From an uncultured Monoglobus sp. (lineage in GTDB: Bacteria; Bacillota; Clostridia; Monoglobales; Monoglobaceae): DNA of 64,000 bases. The stretch lies in assembly GCA_947624305.1 (NCBI GenBank), contig CANQKC010000007.1, positions 1-64,000 on the forward strand, given 5' to 3'. The position numbers and the translations under genes are program-made. Numbering within the stretch: position 1 is the first letter of the stretch; each line of letters begins with the position of its first letter. Of this stretch, positions 1 to 11,300 are shown piece after piece. The notes beneath the pieces were generated by a model. That model ran no database searches and was not told the origin of the DNA. It saw only the letters and a list, made by a program, of their open reading frames with translations.

Positions 1-110
1 CGACGGTGTCGGAGGCTCAGGCGACGGTGTCGGAGGCTCAGGCGACGGTGTCGGAGGCTCGGGCGACGGTGTCGGAGGCTCAGGCGACGGTGTCGGAGGC
101 TCGGGTGTTG
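1..110 (-). repeat. 21-bp tandem repeat encoding Pro-Glu-Pro-Pro-Thr-Pro-Ser units
   Basis: About five in-frame copies of a 21-base unit sit at the left edge. On the minus strand they read PEPPTPS over and over, directly after an InlB-B repeat ending in YAVWAPEATP. The array forms a proline/threonine-rich spacer in the giant surface protein, and it probably continues past the window edge. Because the period is a multiple of three, copy-number change by slippage would alter spacer length without breaking the frame. Confidence 0.9.
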
Positions 111-3100
111 CCTCGGGTGCCCATACCGCGTACAATCTTGTCAAACCGTTTTCTTTATTAAATGTTTCATTGGGCTGATAGTCCGCTGTTGCGCTTCCGG
201 ACGTTTTTGCCCAGCCTTGGAAGGTATAACCCTCAAGCGTCGGATTATCACCGGCTGCGGGCAGGACTGTTACCGTATCCCCGGCTTTGTAAGATTTCTC
301 ATCCTTAGGAATTTTATCCGCCTTGGCGCTTACTCCCTCGGGCTCGTTGCCGAAGTATACTACCTGCAGATAGTCGGCGGTGTCATCGGGACCTTGCTTA
401 GTCTCGTCGGTATCGTTTGCGGGAGGATCATCATAATTAAAGTCATCCTCCGCCCAGAGCGCGTATACCGTCTTCGGGTCGGTTGTTGTCGCGGCTGATG
501 TGTCAACCGCTGTCACAAGCTTACCCGCGGCCTCGGCGTTTGTTCCGTCGGCCTTAATATCATTTTGCTTATCCTCCGTCCAGCCGAGGAATACATAGCC
601 GCTGCGAGTGGGCTTAATGCTTTCATCAAGGTTATAATCCGGCTGACGCGGAACCAAAGTCTCATGAGTGGTTTCTGTGTTATATGTACCGTTGTTCATA
701 TCATACACAAGCTTGGCCTCGTTGTAGTCGGGAATACCGTTTTCGTTCGTATCGGCAGCCCATACCGCAAAGAGCGTTCTGTCCTTGGTGCCCATAGCGA
801 GAACTTTACCGGCGGTGTCAACGGGATCTTTGCCATTGGGTGTCAGATCTATAAAGCTGTCGTCGAGATCGGGCGCCGTTTCAAAATCATTCGCTATTGT
901 GCCGGGAGCCGTCATATTGCCTTCCGAGTCAGCCTCAACAGGATACCAGCCGATAAATACCGCCTTATCTTTTGTGAGACCGGCTCCGCTTGCGATCGGA
1001 ACGCCATATGTCTCAACGAATACATTGGGTGCGCTCGTGCCGTCGTTTTCTGCGTGGTTGTCGTCCGCCACGGGAACCGAGCCGGTTCCGCCGTTCGCGT
1101 TATACAAATGCTGATGGAAAATGTTTATATAAACATTAAAATAATCTGTGATTCTGTCTGTAAGCCGTCCTCCGGTCGGTCTGTATACGGATTCGAATGT
1201 GGCGGTGCCGTTTCCGTAAATATTGTTCAGGTCAACCTGATAGGTTCGTTCTCCGATGTAGCCTGAAGTGTTGCCACTTTCCTCTTGTGTTTGTACGGTT
1301 TTAAGTCCGGCTCCCGCCGACCACCAATCCGTGTTTATATCTTTCTTTTCTCCGCCTTCGGGGGTATATGACGTGTTAGGCTTATACGCAACCGAATAAA
1401 TGAAGCTTGAGGGATCCTCCATAATTACGCCCAGATTGATAACAGCCTCGTTTATAACATTGCCGTCAGCATCTTTGGCGGGTTTTGCCGCGACCCCGAG
1501 TCTCGGTTTTGTGGCGTTAGCGGGCTCCAGTAAATAGTCGGAATATCTCGGCATTCCGTTGTCCATAAACTCTGTGACCAACTGGTCAAGGCCGGCGTCA
1601 GTCAACTCCTGAGGTACCTTGAAACCGAAAGGCGTGTATGACGAAACCGCTCCGGGCGAGTGGATATACTTATCGTCCGACTCGTTGTAGTAATACTGCT
1701 CGATCTTGACCTTGCCGACGCCCTCGGCGTTTTTAAACGCCGATGACGAGATGCTCTCCGCCTGTTTGGGGATCGTGAGAACGCCGACAGATACTTTTGT
1801 ATCGGGATCATTTGCGCTTGCTATTTCTTCCTTAGGCTGATTTTTAAATATGCGGCCCTCAAACGCAACATCCTCTATTGTCTTTAAAGACTCGGGAAGC
1901 GTAAGCGTATCCATATTAAATTGCTTGGTATATTCTACCTTGTCATTTGTTTCACTCTTAACGTCGCAGCCAAAGGCGCGGTAGCCGATTTTCTCAACAG
2001 TGGAATTCGCGCCGCCGAAATCAATCTCTCCGACATACAAGCCGTAGAACGCGGAATCGTTGATGTTCTTAATTCCCGAAGGAATAACAAGCTTGCCTAT
2101 GCCGTGTTCTTCCGAGGTCTCGGTTTTGTTAAGATGAGTGTTATAATCGGTACTCAATATGGGAGTGTTCTCCTCGGGCTGACCTATTCCCGTAATGGTT
2201 ATTTCTACAGGTGCATTTGTATCCGGATCGTTGTAAGTGAGGCTTGTGGGAATTTCAAGCGTCGCGTTTTTGCCGACATTTGTGCCCAGATAGTACACAA
2301 TGTCTCCGGTCACTCTGTTGAACTGCCAGTCTCCGGTCGTGTCAGTCACGGTGTAGGGCGTGTCTTTTTCGCCGTTCTTATAATTGATCGTGGCATAATA
2401 CGCACCGTACGGGTGAGATTTAACTTCTGTCTCGTCAATGACCGTGTCACCCGCTGTCACAACGCCGTAAACCGAGCCCATTTTGGTGCCTTTCATATTA
2501 ATTTCGGTAAGAGCGTTGCATCGCGAAAATCCGCCGCGGTCGATCGTCAGAGGAATATCGGTCTGATCGGTCTGAGAATGATCCACTCCGTCGGTTCCCT
2601 TAGTGTTGAATGTAACTGTTGTCATTCTGTCGCACTGACGGAACGCCCAATATTCAATTCTTCTCAAAGTCGAGGGCAGGGTCAGCGTCTTGAGGTTCTG
2701 GCACTGACGGAAAGCGTATTTTTCTATCGACACAATTCCCTCGGGCAAGGTGACGCTTGTCATCTCCTTCGCCTTCCAGAACGCGCTTGAGGGAACCTTA
2801 GTCATTTCGGTCATATCGCTAAAGTCAATCGTATTAAGAACGATATTCATCGGCTTTGAACCGAAGGCTCCGTCCGCTATGCCCTTTATGGTTATTGACT
2901 CGGTCGAGACGGACCCGTCATCACTAAGCTTGGGAACGCTTACCGGAACATCTATGTTCAGCGCGCCCGCTTTGTCTATATTATCCTTTTTATTGTCGTT
3001 AACGGTAATATAGCTATAGTCGCCCGCCGAAGCCGCTTCCGCCAGCGGAACGATCTCGGGCTCGGAGTTATCAGCCGCCAAAGGCTCAAGCGACAATGAT

Positions 3101-5144
3101 GATGCGGCAGTGCCGTAGTCAAGCAAAATACCATAAACATTTATAGTTCCGCTGCGACGTTGTAATTTATATGTAGTATTTGCCTTTATATCAAAAGAAG
3201 CTACACCATTAATTGGTTCTGGTCTTACATTAGAAGCAGTACCATTTTCATACATATCAAATTTGCCGGTATTGCAGAACAAAACTGCTTCTCCATCTGC
3301 ACTTGCTGTAAATGAAATTGTAATACCAGAATTACTTGTAATTTCTACATATTTAGTAAATGAATATGTCTTTCCATTATAAGTAGTTTGAACAGCGGGT
3401 TCTGCTTCTTTTATGCTGCTGTCACTCACATTTTCAAATGTAAATACTCCACTTGGATCGCCATTATTAAAGTTTGCAAAATCAAATGTCGGCTCACCTG
3501 TCTCGCCGCCGGGTGCGGGTGTGGGAGAAGGCTCCTCTGTGGGTGTGCTCGCTTCCGCTGTCGGCGAGGGAGAGGGCGTTTCAACGTCGCCGCCCGCCTC
3601 GGGTGTCTGCGTGGGAGTCGAAGGCTCAACGCTTCCGCCGTTGAATGTTATATCAATGGCAAGCAGCCTTGTTTCCCCGCTACGTCTTTGTATTTCATAT
3701 GACGAGCCCGCTTTTAAATCAAATACAACCTTTTTAACATTATTGTTTTTATCGTCGTTAGCTATGTTCTCATAGCTTTTATTAAGATCGGTCCCGCCTT
3801 CTTTTACATAAATTGTACTACCTTCCGTTGTGAATACAAGAACGCAGGTTCCATCCTTTGGCGGCGTTATATAAAGTAGGCCGTCTGAGTTCATCTTCAC
3901 ACCCTTTGTGAAAGAAGTACCATTATACATAGTGCCCGAAATATCTTCACTCGATGTATTTTTATCCGTAACAGATGCTTTCGCCCCAAATGATATAAAA
4001 CCTTCAATGCCTTGAAGCTCGCTCACACTGACATTATAGAACAGTGAATTCGCGTCCGGGTCAAAGGTCGGAGCCGGCGCGGTTGTAGTCGTGGGCTTAC
4101 TTGTGGGAGAAGTGCTGCTGCCGCCAAGCGACTTGTTCACATAATATCTGTAATCGTTTTTGTCGTTTGTGTAATCCTTATCGGTCACAAGTTTTCCGTT
4201 TTCATATGTAACGTTTGACTTAAGGCCGTGGATAAGACCGGTGTCGGGGTCTATAACAAACGGCGAGTCGTTTTTATAAAAATCGCTGTCGGGATTCCAC
4301 TTTACATAACCGTCAACATTTCCCCAAGGCGCGTCCGCGATCTGGTCGGGATCAAAAGCCGTACAGTCGATAAACAGATCCGCGGTGATGTTTGAAAACG
4401 CCTGTGTTCCGATCGTTTGAACACTTGCGGGGATCTTTATGTATCTTAAAGCGTCGCACTCATAAAACGCTCTCGCGCCGATCGAGGTGAACGCGGCGCT
4501 CGTGGGCAGTTTCACCGTTGACAGATTTTTGCAGTTATAAAAGCAGTTCTCGGGAATAGCCGGCAGATTTGCGGGAAGATTAACCGTCGTCAGAGCGGTG
4601 TCGTTTCCGCTAAAGCAGCCGAAGCCGAGCTCGGTTACCGACTCGGGCAGAGTGATCGTCGCAAAATCATTGGACGCAAAAGCTCTGGCGCCTATTTTTG
4701 TTATTTGGCAAGGGTCTGTTTCAGTGTTCGCGAATTCAACCGTTTTAAGCTCACAGCCCGAAAACGCGTCATCCGCGATTTCCTTAACGGGGTATTTTTT
4801 TACATTATCGCCTTCGCCTGTCTGCAAATATGACGGAAGAACGATCTCAACGGGAGAACCGTTCGCGCCCTGAACATAGTTATATCTGTTGATTATCGCG
4901 TACGTTCCCGTCGGGTCAAGCGACGCGGACAGATATGTATTGATGTCAATGGGGTCGCCGCCGGCAATTGGCGTTGCCGTGCCGTTGCTGCCGGTGAATA
5001 CCGCGTCGGTATCAGCCGCCGTCAGGGCTATGCCGTCATTAAGCTGACCCCCCCCGACGCAAAAATCGTCATTCCGGGAAGAGTGGTCGCCACAAGCATA
5101 AGCGCCAGCAACATGGACAAAAGCCGTCTTGTCTTTCTCTTCAT
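1..5144 (-). CDS. Giant BspA-like LRR / InlB-B repeat surface protein, out of frame at a poly-G tract, 3' end beyond window
   Basis: The start is ATG at 5144, eight bases after AGGAGA. It begins a signal peptide (MKRKTRRLLSMLLALMLV) with a Thr-Leu-Pro-Gly end like its neighbour's. In that frame translation stops at TAG 5030-5028, after 38 codons. Removing one G (or adding two) in the 8-G run at 5048-5055 joins the signal peptide to a frame open from 5031 to the window edge, about 1,670 codons. That body has BspA-type leucine-rich repeats (about 4900-4350), two beta-sandwich-like modules each holding a YxxQRRSG motif (about 4080-3120) with a Pro/Thr linker between them (3590-3500), a second LRR block (about 3000-1560) and at least three InlB-B repeats ending in Y-A-V/L-W. 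The architecture matches the 8785-aa neighbour, so the C-terminus probably carries more repeats and a wall anchor. The role is likely adhesion or surface structure. The frameshift may be phase variation, true inactivation or a base-call error. Confidence 0.8.
5048..5055 (-). repeat. G8 homopolymer at the signal-peptide/mature-protein junction
   Basis: Eight consecutive G on the minus strand (C8 on plus) follow codon 29 of the surface-protein gene. With 8 G the frame ends at TAG 5030-5028. With 7 or 10 G it reads on through the whole LRR/InlB-B body. Homopolymers of this length in the 5' part of surface-protein genes are a known substrate for slipped-strand phase variation, and also a common sequencing error. 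The sequence alone cannot separate these. Confidence 0.9.
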
Positions 5145-5320
5145 AAATCATCTCTCCTCATCTGAATTTTTATAATACATAGCATACCACTATGTTACAT
5201 AACTATTAATTAGTTTAGCACTATTATAATACAAATTCAAGTATTTTGTATAATTTAGATAATATTTTACCGATTTTGAGAATTAAAGCACAAAATATAT
5301 GTAATTTGATATTGCATTAA

Positions 5321-5353
5321 AAGAAAAAGGGGCGCTCCCGTTGGGGAGCGCCC
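5321..5353 (-). terminator. Intrinsic terminator of the 8785-aa gene
   Basis: A perfect 10-bp stem (5330-5339 with 5344-5353, GGGCGCTCCC/GGGAGCGCCC) with a 4-base loop lies 9 bases past the TAA stop of the giant gene. On the minus strand it is followed by TTTTTCTTTT. It should separate transcription of the two giant genes, so the downstream one needs its own promoter in the AT-rich 5145-5320 stretch. I could only find weak candidates there. Confidence 0.9.
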
Positions 5354-5362
5354 ACTTTTGAT

Positions 5363-8300
5363 TTATTGCGCGTATACCGAGCCTTGGACTCCGGCGCTGC
5401 GCGATGTGGACCATTCTTTTTCAAGCTGTGCCCAGTCGCGCGGCTGTCTGATCTCCGTCCATTTCTCGTTGGTTTCGCCTTCCGCTCTCTCGTAGAAGTG
5501 AGAGTTTGTCGCTTCCTGAACCGCTGTGTAGTACCACGCGCTCGGGTCGCTGTTGTCGGTAAATGTTATCATTCCCGCGAGCAGACCTTCGACGGTCACA
5601 TGTCTGTTCAGTATGTTGTTGACAAGCGTCATCGCTTCGGCTCTCGTGATGTATTGATCGGGTCTGAAGGTTCCGTCCTCATAGCCGTTTATCCAGCCTC
5701 TCGCCGCGGCTCTTCTGATATAGTCCTCGGCCCAGTGGCCCGATACGTCGCTGAACATGTCAACTCCGTCATACTCGCCGCTGTCGAACCTCGCCGCTAT
5801 CGCCGCGAACTCGGCTCTTGTGATGAACGCGTCCGGCATGAAGCTGCCGTCCGGATATCCGGTCAGAACTCCCGCGCTGCTCATGGTCGAAACCGCGTTG
5901 TTGGACCACAGATCCGCCGAAACGTCGCTGTAGCCGTTGGTCTGTGACCAATACGCTCTGCGCGACTCGTCGGTCAGCATTCTGAAGAATATCGTCGCAA
6001 CCTCGTCGCGGGCTATGTTGTTCTCGGGACGAACGTCGCCCTCGGGATAGCCAACGATGTAGGCGAAGTGATCCTCGTGGTTGAGCTGCGGCGTGTTGCC
6101 GCCTGTACCGCTTCCGCCGCCTCCGGTGCTCGGAGCGGGCGTCGGCTCGGGCGCCGCCGTCGGGGTGGCTGTCGGTGACGGATACCATCCGCCTCCGCCG
6201 CCTCCACCGCCGCTTCCGCCGCCGGTGGATACAGGCTTCCATATCGCGTAGAGCGTAACTCCGTCAGTCGGCATCAGGAAGGTGTCTCCCGCGGTGTATT
6301 CCGCGTCTGACGCCTTCGCGTTCTTGCTCCAGCCGAGGAAGTTGTAGCCGCTTCTTGTCAGCTTCTCGCTTGTTACCGTTACGGTCTCGCCCGCGTCGTA
6401 AACATTGCTGTCAACCGGGGCTTTGACGCCTGCGGCGCCGTTCACGTCATAGATGACCTGCTTGTAATCCGGAATTCCGTCGGGATATACCGCCGGGCCG
6501 GTCGTGGGCGTCGGCGCCGCGGTCGCGTCAGGGTCGGGTGTGACGCTCGGGTCAGCTGTGGCCGCCGGAGGAGGCGTTACCGCAGTTGTTCCGCCCTTGC
6601 TGTCTACGGCCCATACCGCGTATACCGTGATGTCGCTGTCACTGAATACGACCTCGTCAATTATCTCGGCGGCTGCCTGCTCGGTTCCGCTCGTGATAAG
6701 CTTATCGCTCTTTTTGAGGCTCCAGCCGAGGAATATCGCGCCGGTTCTTGTCACGCTGCCGTCCTTAAGAGCCGCAACGCTGCCGCTTCCGTAGTCAGTG
6801 TTGTCAACCGGTACCTCGCCGCCGTCTGCGCCGTTGCCGTCGTATGTCAGCTTAAGCGCGGGCACCTGCGTGGGCTGCGGCTCCGCCGTAGGTTCTTCCG
6901 TGGGCTCCGCCGTGGGTATCGGCTGATCCGTGGGTATCGGCTCATCCGTGGGTGTCGGCTCATCCGTGGGAGCCGGAGTCGCATCCGGCTCGGGCGTTGC
7001 ATCGGGTGAAGGCGCGGGTGTCGCCTCGACCGCGTCCCAAATAGCATACAGAACATCAAGTCCGTCACCCTTGGTGAAGAAGTCTCCAGCCTGATAGAGG
7101 CTGCCGTCGGGTTTGGTTCCGGAGCCGTTGTTATAGTTCAGGCTCCAGCCGAGGAACTCGTGGCCCTCGCGAACGGGGGTCTCGCTTGTTACCTCAACAT
7201 CGTCGCCCGGAACATACTCGCCCTTGTCAACGGGAACGTTTTCAACCGGCTCTCCGCCGCTGTTGCCGTCGTAGCGAACCTGCTTGTAATCGGGTATGCC
7301 GTCGGGATCGGTCACGCTCGGATCGGGGTCTCCGCCGTAGCTGTCAGCCGCCCATACCGCGTACACGTCAACGCTGCCGGTCAGCGGGTCAATGTCTGTT
7401 ATGATCTCGGGCATCGCTTCATGTCTTAAGAATACCGTTGTGTTCTGCGTCAGGCTCCAGCCCGCGAACGCCGCTCCGTCTCTGGTAAGCTTCAGCTTTC
7501 CGTCGGGATCAAGCGTTACCTTTTCACCGTATGTCCATGTGTTTCCGTAAACCGCGCTGTGCTCAACCGAGTCAACGGTGATCTCGCCGCCGTCGCCGTT
7601 ATAGGTGATCGCGCCCTCGTTGGCGTGATACGTCAGCGACAGCTCCGCGCCGCTCCACTGAGCCACAAGCACAAGGCCTGTGGGCGGAATGTCGGTGATC
7701 ACTTCGTCGGGCTGATACAGCTTGCTCGCGGGATCGTCCTTGATCTTCCAGCCCGTGAAGCTGTAGCCTCCCTCTCTGCTCGGAACCGCTCCGGCGACCG
7801 TTCCGACGCCGTCGGTTACAAGCGATGGATTGTGAGGCATGCCGGTTACAGTGCTTTCCTCTCCCGCGGGAACGCCCGGCTCATAGAGTATCTGCGCGTA
7901 ATCCGCGATACCGTCGCCGTTGCTGTCCTCAGCCCATACAGCGTACATCGTCATTATCATGCCTTCAGGATCGTCGAGCGTGAACGGAACCAGATCGCCA
8001 GTCTTTATCAGACCTGCGGGCGCCTGCGTTACATTGCCGTTCGCGTTCAGCAGATCGTCCGCGACCGCCTTGTTGGCCGTCCAGCCGACGAACGCCGCTC
8101 CGCTCTTTCTAAGTTCGCCCTCGTTGGAGGCGTTGATCTCATCGGTGAGCTCGTACGCCACGGGATCGACAGGCGCGCTGCCCTCGGTCGCCGTCGTGCC
8201 GTTATACACAACGTTGTAAACTCTGCTGTCGGGCTCCCAGATCGCGTAAAGCACATCGAGGCCGCCGGTCTTTGTGAAGGTCTCGCCCGGCTGATAGAGG

Positions 8301-11300
8301 CTGCCGTCCGTTTCGGCGGGGCTGTTCAGGCTCCAACCCTTGAAGTGATAGGTCATGCCCGTATCACCCGCGCGCGTCGGAGCGTTCAGAACATCTACCG
8401 AAGCGCCAAGCTCATACTTGCCGCCGTCGTTCGGGATGTTCGTGACCGTCGCGCCCGCGGCGATCTCCGCCTCGGTCAGGTTCGCGTCATACATTACCTG
8501 ATACATATCGGGTATGCCGTCGGGTTTGCCCGGCTTGCCCGGCGTGGGCGTCGGCTCTTCCGTTGCGTCGGGATCCGGCGTCGGCTTCTCAGTCGCGTCG
8601 GGATCCGGCGTCGGTTTCTCTGTCGCGTCGGGATCCGGCGTCGGTTTCTCTGTCGCGTCGGGATCCGGCGTTATGCTCGGATCATCCGTCGGCGACGGCT
8701 CGATCTCGCCCGTGCCGCCGATGTTGTCCTCGCCCCACAGAGCGTATACCGTCAGATTTCCGGTCGTCGGGTCTACGAAGTTCGCTATTGTTTCGTCGTC
8801 ATAAGTAACCGCGGTTACTGTCTTTCCGTTAATTTCATCAAGGCTTGCCACAACGCCGTTTGTTCCGACATTCTTGTCAAGTGTCCAGCCGACGAACGCG
8901 TATCCCTCTCTTGAAGCAAATCCGGGCTCTCTGCTGTCTATTGCCGAGATGTCGGCAAGCGTCGCCGTCTCGTTGTGCGAGAATATCAGCCTTGACAGAT
9001 AGTCGTTTGACTCTTCGCCGTTGTCGTTCTTGTTATATGTGAGTGTGTAATCGGTCGTCCAGATCGCGTACAGCGTGTCGGTGCCCTCGTTCTTCGCGAA
9101 GCTGTCGCCCGCAGCGTAGAGCTTGTCGTAATCCGCCTCTTCAACGTTCGGATCGTTCAGGCTCCAGCCGACGAAGTGGTATCCGTCATCACGGATGGGA
9201 ACCGAGCGGTCCGCCTCGAGTACTTCAATGTAAGCTCCCGCTCTGTACGGATTGTTGTCAGCGGGAATGTGCTGAACATTCGCCGCTGCCGCGTCAGCGC
9301 CGCCCAAATTCGGGTCGTATACGACTCTGCCCTCGAGGTAATCGGGTGTGCCGTCGCCGTTAACGTCAGCCGCCCATACCGCGTAGAGCGTCATTGTCAC
9401 GCTCGCGCCGCCGTCGGGAACCAGCTCAACCAACGTTCCGGCGCCGTGGATCTTAGTCTCATCGTCGGGCTGTTTATCGATCACGCTCTTGAAGTAATCA
9501 GCGTTCGCGTCATAATCGGCCTTCTTTACCCAGCCGATGAATACCGCGCCGTCCTTCTTGAGGTTGTCGCCCGCCGCCGTTGTGATCTGTTCATTCAAAG
9601 CGTACTTGAGCGGGTCGTTAGGCATATCGCTGCTCGGGTCAACCTTTACGCCGCCGTTCGCCTCGTAGACAACGCTGTAGATATTCTCCGCTGCCGTCCA
9701 CTGAGCCGTGAGGACATCAAGTCCGTCGGACTTCGTGAAGGTTTGACCGGGCTGATATATCTGCTCGTCAGCCGCGAGCTTCCAGCCGCTGAATACATAC
9801 GGAACGCCGTTGAGTTTGAGCGTGGTCGTCGGAACTCCGTTTTCGCCGGATTTTACCGTAACATCTTCATTCGCGCTGTAAGGCTTGTCGTCAACGGGAA
9901 TTCCCGTTACCGTCTCGCCCGCCGCGATCTGCTCGGGAGTCAAACCGCCAACGTAGCGCACCTGATAACGGTCGGGAATGTTGTCGGGCTCCGTTCCGGG
10001 CTCGCCTCCGCCGTTGTTGGTGCCGCTCTTATCCTCGGCCCATACCGCGTATACGTCGATGTCGGATGTTCCGAATGTCACATATTTGCTGAGCTCGGGC
10101 AGCTTTTCGCCGTCATTGTAGGTCTGCTTGTCGGGCTTTGTCGTGCTCCAGCCCGCGAACGCGTAGCCTGCGGGAGCCGCAAATCCGGTCTTGCCGTCGG
10201 CCCATGTGATGCTTTCGGCAAGCGCGACGCTCCTGTTGGAACCGTATGTCTCCTCGGACTCGTGAATATCCGTCTCGACGTTTTCGTCCGCTTTGGTGTT
10301 TGCGTGGTACTTGATCTTATACTCGCCGCTGCTCCATATCGCGTACAGAACGTCAAGTCCGTCGCTCTTGGTGAAGCTCTTGTCAACTGCCGTTGTTCCG
10401 TTGGGCTCGTTCAGGCTCCAGCCAATGAACTCATAGCCGTCTCTTACGGGTATGCCAGCCTGCAGGTCAACCGTGCTGCCCGGCGTATACTCGCCGTTGT
10501 CGGTGGGAACGCCGGTGACGGTGTCGCCGCTGCCGTTTCCGTCGTAGCGAACCTGCTTGTAGTCGGGTATAGTGTCACTGCCCGTCACGCTCGGATCGGG
10601 ATTGCCGTTATATGTATCCGCCGCCCATACCGCGTATACAACGACCGGCTGCGTCAGCTCGTCTATCTGAGTGATGATCGGAGGCATAGCCTCTTTTCTC
10701 GCGTACTTGACCGCGCTTCCGTCCGCATTTGCGGTGTCGGTGAGGCTCCAGCCCTCGAATACCGCGCCGTCAAGCCTCATTTGAACCTTAGGCGTATTCG
10801 CGGGATTATAGAGTTCTACAGTCTCGCCGTAAACAAGCGGAGTGTCGGGATAGATATGCGTGTGCGTTACCATATCATTGTCACCCGGAACGTCGTCGTG
10901 AATAATCGATCCACCCGCCGCTTCATAGTAGATCTCCAGATCAACCGGCGTCCACTGCGCGGTGAATACAACGCTGTGGTTCGGCATGTTGAACTGTGAC
11001 ATCTGTCTTGCCGTCCGGTCATATCCGTAGGTCTGTCCGTTTTCTTCGGCTGTGAGACTTTCTGTCTTCCAGCCCGCGAAGTTATATCCGACTCTCGCGG
11101 GGGTCTGACGCGCTACGAAGGTTTGCTCTCCTACAACACCGGTGTGGGGATCGGGCATGTTGTAAACCGGTTCGCCGCTCGCGCCTGCCTCGTAGAATAC
11201 CTGGCTGTAATCCGGTACGCCGTCACGGTCGGTGTCCGCCGCCCATATCGGATAGAGGTGCAGCGTCTTTGTGCCGTCAGCGGGCTCAGTGTCGATCATA

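Noticed and set aside
1-5144. Plus-strand ORFs such as 565-1266 and 1921-2790 as real genes
   Set aside because: They are antisense shadows of the minus-strand LRR/InlB-B gene, whose translation gives clear repeat motifs through the same bases.
5145-5320. Promoter for the left giant gene
   Set aside because: There is one good TATAAT and a TTGAAT, but no pair with correct spacing and match, so no promoter is called.
8551-8672. Regular 30-bp units resembling a CRISPR array
   Set aside because: Units are contiguous without unique spacers, are in frame and encode a Pro/Thr linker.
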